Assembly: GCA_037157565.1 (NCBI GenBank)
Contig: JAZHRO010000054.1
Span: 13,871,501-13,935,500 of the forward strand
Reading direction: 5' to 3'
From: Thalassia testudinum
Taxonomy: Eukaryota > Streptophyta > Magnoliopsida > Alismatales > Hydrocharitaceae
DNA: 64,000 bases
Shown here: positions 58,312 to 64,000 of the stretch, piece by piece
Numbering within the stretch: the stretch's first letter is position 1
Layout of the letters: every line of letters begins with the position of its first letter
The notes under the pieces: generated by a model
The model's input: the letters and a program-made list of their open reading frames with translations, nothing else
Databases searched by the model: none
Told to the model about the DNA's origin: nothing
Program-made: the position numbers and the translations under genes

Positions 58312-61300
58312 TCACAAGGAATCACACCAAAGATTAAACAAGGAATTAATAGACTTAACAAAATTCTCCACATAAGGTCTCTGGCCCCTGAAAACCACAG
58401 CATTCCTGCCCAACCAGATGCCCCATAGCACAGCCAATGGTCTGGCCTTCTCTTTCTTTGTACGGAAGACGATCTGTCCAACATCACCTCCTCCACTTCT
58501 GAAGCTGTGCCAAAAGTCTTCGAAAAGTCGACACTCCCACCACCCCTCCCACCCTGCCCCAAATCTGCACCATAAACGGGTAAGTGAAAAAAAGGTGGTC
58601 TATCTCCTCCTCTCCACTTCCACACAAAGGGCAGACCATACTTTCTCCAGGAGCCCATTTTGCCCTCCAAACCTTGGTCACAAGCCTTCTCCTCCTAAGA
58701 AGCCAGACAAAAATCTTGACTTTTAGAGGACACGCAACCTTCCAAATCTGTCTGCAGTCCCTCACCAGATCCATCTCAACCATGGGATCTCCAGTGGACA
58801 ATTTCCTGTATGCAGCCGCTACCGAAAACTCACATTCATCTCAACCAAACATATCCATACCAAAGGCCGGTTGCAGCCCCTCTAACTCTTCAAGCAGAAC
58901 CTGAAAATCATGAGTTCTCGCATTTGACAGGTTTCCTACAAAGCGCAGGTACCACCCATCTTCCCACACCTCAGCTACAGACGCCTCTTTGTTCTGGGAC
59001 AAAGCAAACAGCCTCTGGAATCTTCTAGCAAGTGCTCCATTTCCCGTCCAATCATCCTGCCAAAATCTGAAAATATCCCCCATTCCCACCACAGGAACAA
59101 AGCAATTCCGCACCCTAGGAGCCACCATTGACAGGCCTTTCAAAAAATGAGAAGCATCCTTCGGCGGAGACATCAGGAGATCCCACACCACCGGGCCACC
59201 ATAAGCCGTCTCGAACACCTTTCCCACCAAATTCTCCCTACATTCCAACAGGCTTCCCACCCATTTCGCCAACAGACTGTCATTAGACCTCCCCAGGTCC
59301 CTTACCCCGAGCCCCCTGTCTTCCAACGGCCTGCAGACCTCCTCCCACGCAACCAACCTGGCACCCGGTCCATTCGTCCCCTGGTTAGACGAAAAGAAAT
59401 TCCTCATAAATCTCTCTATCTTCCCAACAACCTGTCGAGGCATCTTCAGAACAGAAGTGAAATACGATGGCATTGCTGCCAGAACCACCTTGAGCAAGAC
59501 CAACCTTCCACCCCTTGACAAGAGCATGGACGCCCACCCTTCCAATCTCCCCTCCAGTCTCTCCACCAGGAGAGCCCAATCTTTCACCAGAATCCTGCCA
59601 TCCGTCAACGGTAAACCCAGATATCTAATCAGGAGCTTCACTTGCTCTATGCCAAGACCCAAACTACACTCCCTCGCCTCTACCTCAGTCAGATTAAAAG
59701 AGACAAAATCAGAGTTAGACAGGTTGATCTACAGTCCTGAAGCCTCACCAGACAAGAAGATTAGGATCCACATTCTTCTAGCTTCCACTTTCCCACCTTC
59801 AATGAACAAAATCGTATCATCCGCATACTATAGTAACGGGATACTCGTCCCATCTCTCAAGGAGAAACCCCTCACCAAGTTCCTCTTACACGACCTCTTA
59901 GTTGCTCTCGCAAGAGCATCCGCTGCAATCACAAAAAGCATCGGGGCCAACAGACATCCTTGCCTCACCCCCCTCCTCGCTGAATCCAACCCCCTGCTGG
60001 ATTTCCATTGATAAGAACCGAGAAAGACGTCATGGTGACACATCTCTTCATCCAGTCAATCCACACCGACGGGAAACCCCTCTTCACCAAGGACGTCCAA
60101 AGAAACGACCACTGGACCGAGTCATAAGCCTTGCTGAAATCGACCTTCCACAGGAAGGCATTCTTCTTATTTCTCTTCCAGGATGAAAGGATCTCCAAGG
60201 CCAACACATAACCTTCCAAAATATTTCTTCTAGGAACAAAGGCCGTCTGCACCGGGTCTACAATCCCAGCCAACGTCCTCCTCAATCTATTCACCAGAAG
60301 CTTCACCACAATCAGGTAGATAGCATTCGAGAAGGCTATCGGTCTGTACTCCTGGATATCCTCAGCACCCTCCTTTTTCAGCAGCAGGAACATGTAGAAC
60401 TTGTTCATCCTATTGAACCACAAATTTCTAGTTCTAAATTCTTGCACAACTTGCATCACATCCTCCTTCACCATCGGCCAAAACTCTTTTTAGAAGGCAA
60501 CCGGAAAACCATCCGGCCCCGAACAACCATCTGCGTTCAGCCCCCATATTGCCTTGCGGACCTCATCTTCCTCAAATGAGTCCATCAAGAAGCTGGTTTC
60601 TGCCTCCCCGATCCGCAGTACCTCAGACCCTAACCATCTCCATCTTCCCCCCCCCCCCCCCCCCCCCCCGTCTTCTCCCAGTAAACTCTCTGAAATACCT
60701 CGCAGCTGCCCCTCCCACCGCCTCCCTTCCCATAAACTCCTCCCCATCCACCACCAACCTATCAATCCAGTTCCTTCTCCTCCTTCCTGAAGCAGCCATA
60801 TGAAAAAAACGAGTGTTGGAATCGCCTTCCTTTAGCCACTTCTGCCTAGACTTCACCTTTCACTCCATCTCCACCTTTCGGTCTTCCTCTTGTATCACCT
60901 GAATCTGCGTTGCTCTGTAAACCCTGTCAGCGTCAGAAAGGAGACCAACATTCTCCACCCTGTCCAAACGTGCAATCTCACCAAGAGCCTCCTCTTTCTT
61001 CATCCCACGTTCCTCCCTAATCTGCTTCATACGGACCTTCAAGAAAGATATCAAATCTCGCAGCTTAGTTTCCAACCTGACAGCCGCCGAACCATCCACA
61101 TGAACCAATCTCCACCGCTCTTCTACCAACCCCTTGAAACCCTCTTCCAGGAGTCACGCCCTGTCGAACTTAAAATACGTACCATGCCTCCATCCCTCGT
61201 TCGATGCCCACAACAAAGGAGTGTGATCCGAGAATGGCCGCTCCAGGGGGTCTAACCTCCGCAATCGGGAACAACTCTGCCATCGTCGTTGAAGCAAGAA

Positions 61301-61899
61301 ATCTGTCGATCCGGGATCGCTGTCCTCCAGAACTCCTCCACGTGAAGAGACAGGACAAAGGTGGCATGTCAACCAGCCCTTGTTCTGCCACAAAGCCCGC
61401 AAACGCCTCAGAGCCTTGGTCCAATCCACCACAGCCATCTGGTATGTCTTCTACCAGCAGAGTGACATTAAAATCACCACCAACTAACCAAGGTATCCCC
61501 TGAAAAGCCGCCGCAACCTGGCTCAGATCTTCCCACAAAGCCTGCCACCTCCGACCCTCCATCGGACCGTAGACTGAGGAAAAGAGCATGCACGTGTTAT
61601 CTCCGCGCCTCTGAAGCCTGACAGTGACAACATGGGACCCAACCAACGAGTCCAACAAAAAGAAATCATCCTTCCACCCCACAACAATTCCCCCCCTCAC
61701 TTCCAACCGCATCCAGGGCCAAGAAACCTCCAAAACCACCTCCCCCCACCTCCCTCCACAGCCTTCCATCACAGCTCCCCCACTTCGTCTCCTAGAGAAA
61801 GATCACGTCAAGCCCCCATCTCTGAACATACCCCTGTAGAGCCGCCTGCCTCGATGGGTCATTCAGACCCCTCACATTCCACGACAGGACCTTGGTCAT
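58312..61899 (-). pseudogene. LINE ORF2: endonuclease, reverse transcriptase and zf-RVT (broken)
   Basis: Starts MTKVLSWNVRGLNDPSRQAA, the APE-type endonuclease opening, with a TAG soon after in place of Gln before ETKWGS. Later blocks are PWLVGGDFNV and RIDRFL (endonuclease). Then come WLKEGDSNTRFFH, NADGCSGPDGFP, EYRPIAFSNAIY, FVPRRNILEG, KVDFSKAYDSVQWSFL, VRQGCLLAPMLFV and YADDTILF, the reverse-transcriptase catalytic motif, which is preceded by a TAG instead of a Gln codon. VKIFVWLLRR and the zf-RVT motif CPLCGSGEEEIDHLFFTYPF precede the end NSLFNLWCDSL. Several frame changes lie between the blocks, so no active enzyme is expected. Confidence 0.88.
60647..60669. repeat. (C)23 homopolymer inside LINE ORF2
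   Basis: Twenty-three consecutive C on the plus strand, read as Gly codons in the LINE frame (RRRGGGGGGGK). Long G/C homopolymers are rare in plant DNA and prone to slippage or assembly error. Confidence 0.9.
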
Positions 61900-62106
61900 G
61901 TAAAGCTTCGGGAACCTCCTCCTTGCGTCAACCGCCTAAACCCCATCACCGCAGCCACTTCATCCACCTCTCCCACTTCCATCAACACACACTGACCACG
62001 CGAACTCCCCTCACAGCCACCCTCCAACCTGCCTTGCCCCGCATTCTCCCCTCCGTCTACAGCCAACACCTGCGTGTCCCCGTGTAGCCAGCACCTGCGT
62101 GTCCCC

Positions 62107-63836
62107 CTACGTCAGGACCTCCCTCATAGGCATCCCAGCCACCGCGTCAGCCCTTCGTGCCTTCACCTCATCCTCCAAAGCTCCAGCGTCACCACTAGCT
62201 CCCACCGCTTGCTGCCCCTCCTCCACCGTAGGGATCCCCAGAACAGCCACTGCCCTGTCATCGGCCCCAGCCAGGGCCGCCGTCGACGCCGCGTCTCTTC
62301 CTCCGGAATGTGGAGCAACGGCCAGCTCCACCTGTGTCCGGCGCCGGTTCTCCCCAACCACGCTCCCAGTCGGAGCCTTCACAACTTGCCCCCTACGGTA
62401 AGACCACCGCGGCCTGTAGATGAGCCGCTGTGGGCTAGACAACCTCTTCTCCCATCGCCGCCCGCGTCCCACCTCTCCAACCATACCTTGCCCCACCGCC
62501 TGGTCTGGTTTGTCAATGGCGTGTCGCGAACCTCCCGCTATAGTTCCCCGCCCGCCAGCTTCAGAGATCCGAGGTCTCGGATATGCCCGCAAGGAGAAAC
62601 CCGAACCGACATCAGCACCCAAGTCGTCGTCTCCTGTAATCGGGTCAGGCCCACTCGACCCGGGTCCGCCACGGGCGCACCCCACTAAACCCGAGGCCAC
62701 CTTAGTGCCACGGTCGCACCCGCAATCAGCGGAGTCTCCCAGCTTCAGCACCGCAGACTCCTTCGACCCCTCCGCAAGACCCGCACCAGCCTCCCACATC
62801 CCCGCCCCTTCACCTACCACAGACTGTGCCATGGGGATCGTAACCGCTGCACGATCCTCGCCGCAATCCACACCGCGACCCTCGACCTTCCCAAAAGCAG
62901 CCTGCCCCTCCTCCGCCTGCCACTACTGCCTCCAAGCGCTGCCGCCGCACCGCCAGCCACCGCCTCAGCGAAGGACCTAGGGCTCCCGGATCCCCACGAG
63001 ATGCGGACCAGCCAGGAGGAGCTCCCCCACCTGAGTACCATCCTCTCCACAAGTTGCCGTCCTGGCCTCATCTCCACCCACGCTTCGATACGCAACAGAT
63101 CTACCGACCTCAAGCCCAGGCCTTCACAACTCCGGAGCCTTGCGAAAGGGGCAACCACCGCCGCCACCACCTCCACCGTGCGGAGGAAGAGAGGAACCCC
63201 CTCAATCAACACTTTCCGTCTCGCACCAGTCGGCGGTCTCTCTATCAGAGCGCCATCCGACCTCACCGACCAGCGACACCGCACCACTCCCCAGCCACAT
63301 CGCAACACCTTGAAAGCCAACCGCCGCAGCTCCTCCCGACCAAGTCCCAGCAGCACCAACCGCCCACTTTCGAGGGAAGCCACCCCAAAGGGTTCCCCGC
63401 CATTCTCCAAGAAGGCGGCGACCGCCCTTCTCAGAGCTCCCACTTCCACATCCCCCTCCAACACCACCGCTACCAGAGTCGATGCTAGCCTCCCTTCCAA
63501 CGCTCCGACCTCCTCCGACCAAGGCACCTCAACCTCCCCGAGAGGCGCCCCCTCCGGGGGGGGCGGAGGTGTCCCCTCCCACCTCGAAGAGACCCCGCCA
63601 CCCGAACCTCGGAGCCCGCAACCCGACCTCCGATGTCCCAGACCGCCACAGCGTAAACACCGCACCGGGTCCCTGCAGTCCGCTGCCACATGCCCCCTCC
63701 CAAGGCATTTGAAGCACCTCAACGGCTCCGCTCCCCTCCGCAACCTCCTGCTCACCACCGTCCAGTCAGGGCCATCTCTCCCCACCCCACTAGCCAGTCG
63801 CCCTGCAAACCCCCACTCGCTCTCCCTCTCGCCCAT
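62107..63836 (-). pseudogene. LINE ORF1: zinc knuckles followed by RRM-like region (frameshifted)
   Basis: ATG at 63836. Near residues 40-75 are two CCHC zinc knuckles, CFKCLGRGHVAADC and CLRCGGLGHRRSGC. An RRM/DUF4283-like region follows (RLVLLGLGREELRRLAFKVL, then a VRCRWSV and VLIEGVPLFL stretch). The frame stops at 62814-62816, but a second frame (62871-62107) with the same base composition continues, so one frameshift near 62820-62870 is likely. ORF1 proteins bind the LINE RNA. The knuckle-first order differs from LINEs in which the zinc knuckle follows the RRM-like domain. Confidence 0.75.
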
Positions 63837-63862
63837 CAGTCCCTCCAAGACTGCAAGTTGTC

Positions 63863-64000
63863 CATCTATAGCAACCTTCTTGATGACAATGTGGGCATAG
63901 TTTTCTATTTACGAATGGGATGTTAGTTTTCACCTTAACTAACATCTGATATAAAAAAAAAAAAAAGATACAAGAAATTATGAAAGTCATAAACTGTACA
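63863..64000. other. Right target duplication and continuing intron
   Basis: Target-site copy (63863-63878), then AT-rich intron sequence of the TPR-like gene. An A run at about 63951-63966 after CTGATAT may be another retroelement tail, but no duplication is visible within the window. Confidence 0.4.

Larger units (their letters stand above)
58197..63862 (-). mobile_element. Nearly full-length, decayed L1-type LINE
   Basis: A 5.7-kb non-LTR retrotransposon in the same orientation as the TPR-like gene, inside its intron. It ends on the minus strand in AACTACCCTTTCCTTTTTC plus poly(A) (58197-58207 as T). It carries ORF1 and ORF2 in the usual order and is flanked by a 15/16-bp target duplication. 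The 5' UTR is only about 26 bp, so the 5' end may be slightly truncated. It is GC-rich compared with the AT-rich introns around it. Multiple stops and frameshifts make it inactive. Confidence 0.88.

Noticed and set aside
58418..60011. Plus-strand frames opposite LINE ORF2
   Set aside because: Shadows of the reverse-transcriptase frame on the minus strand.
62074..63900. Long plus-strand frames of up to 299 codons, Pro/Ser/Thr-rich
   Set aside because: Antisense of the GC-rich LINE ORF1; the minus strand carries the zinc-knuckle motifs.
1..64000. CRISPR array, prokaryotic operon or rRNA/tRNA gene
   Set aside because: Spliced plant genes dominate; no regular spaced repeats, rRNA blocks or convincing tRNA box A/B pairs were seen by eye.

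Overview
This window is a plant nuclear genome segment with spliced genes, long AT-rich intergenic stretches and many transposable elements. A monocot is favoured: the coding exons of the GH17 gene are much more GC-rich than their surroundings, and the large LINE carries an ORF1 with zinc knuckles ahead of an RRM-like region, an arrangement I associate with monocot LINEs. The species cannot be named from the sequence alone. Coding models below were built by reading exons across GT/AG boundaries and checking that the reading phase is kept.

Layout: (1) 621-3842 (+), the C-terminal part of the structure-specific endonuclease MUS81. (2) 7272-11428 (-), a complete nine-exon gene for a predicted plastid NAD(P)-binding Rossmann (atypical SDR) protein. 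(3) 12728-13948, a 5'-truncated LINE inside an AT-rich repeat. (4) 15123-16964 (-), a complete two-exon GPI-anchored GH17-like protein lacking both catalytic glutamates. (5) 17-29 kb, repeat-rich DNA including an Athila/Tat-like LTR element (22678-26205) whose gag is fused to a truncated 3' LTR. (6) 29633-32083 and 37180-39872 (+), a tandem pair of five-exon E2-like (UBC-fold) genes without the catalytic cysteine, separated by a thaumatin-like pseudogene (33565-34262, -). (7) 42215-47436 (+), a YAE1-domain gene with a minimal first coding exon, a probable U12-type intron and a 2.1-kb terminal-inverted-repeat element in its last intron. (8) 51250-57966 (-), the 3' six exons of a TPR-like, probably plastid membrane protein, whose intron upstream of these exons is filled by a nearly full-length but decayed LINE (58197-63862, -).

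The genes do not form an operon-like system; they are ordinary independent plant genes. The most interesting material is the pair of active-site-less E2-like genes, the GH17-like pseudoenzyme, the unusual YAE1 introns, and a series of tiny LINE-tail insertions recognisable only by their target-site duplications.
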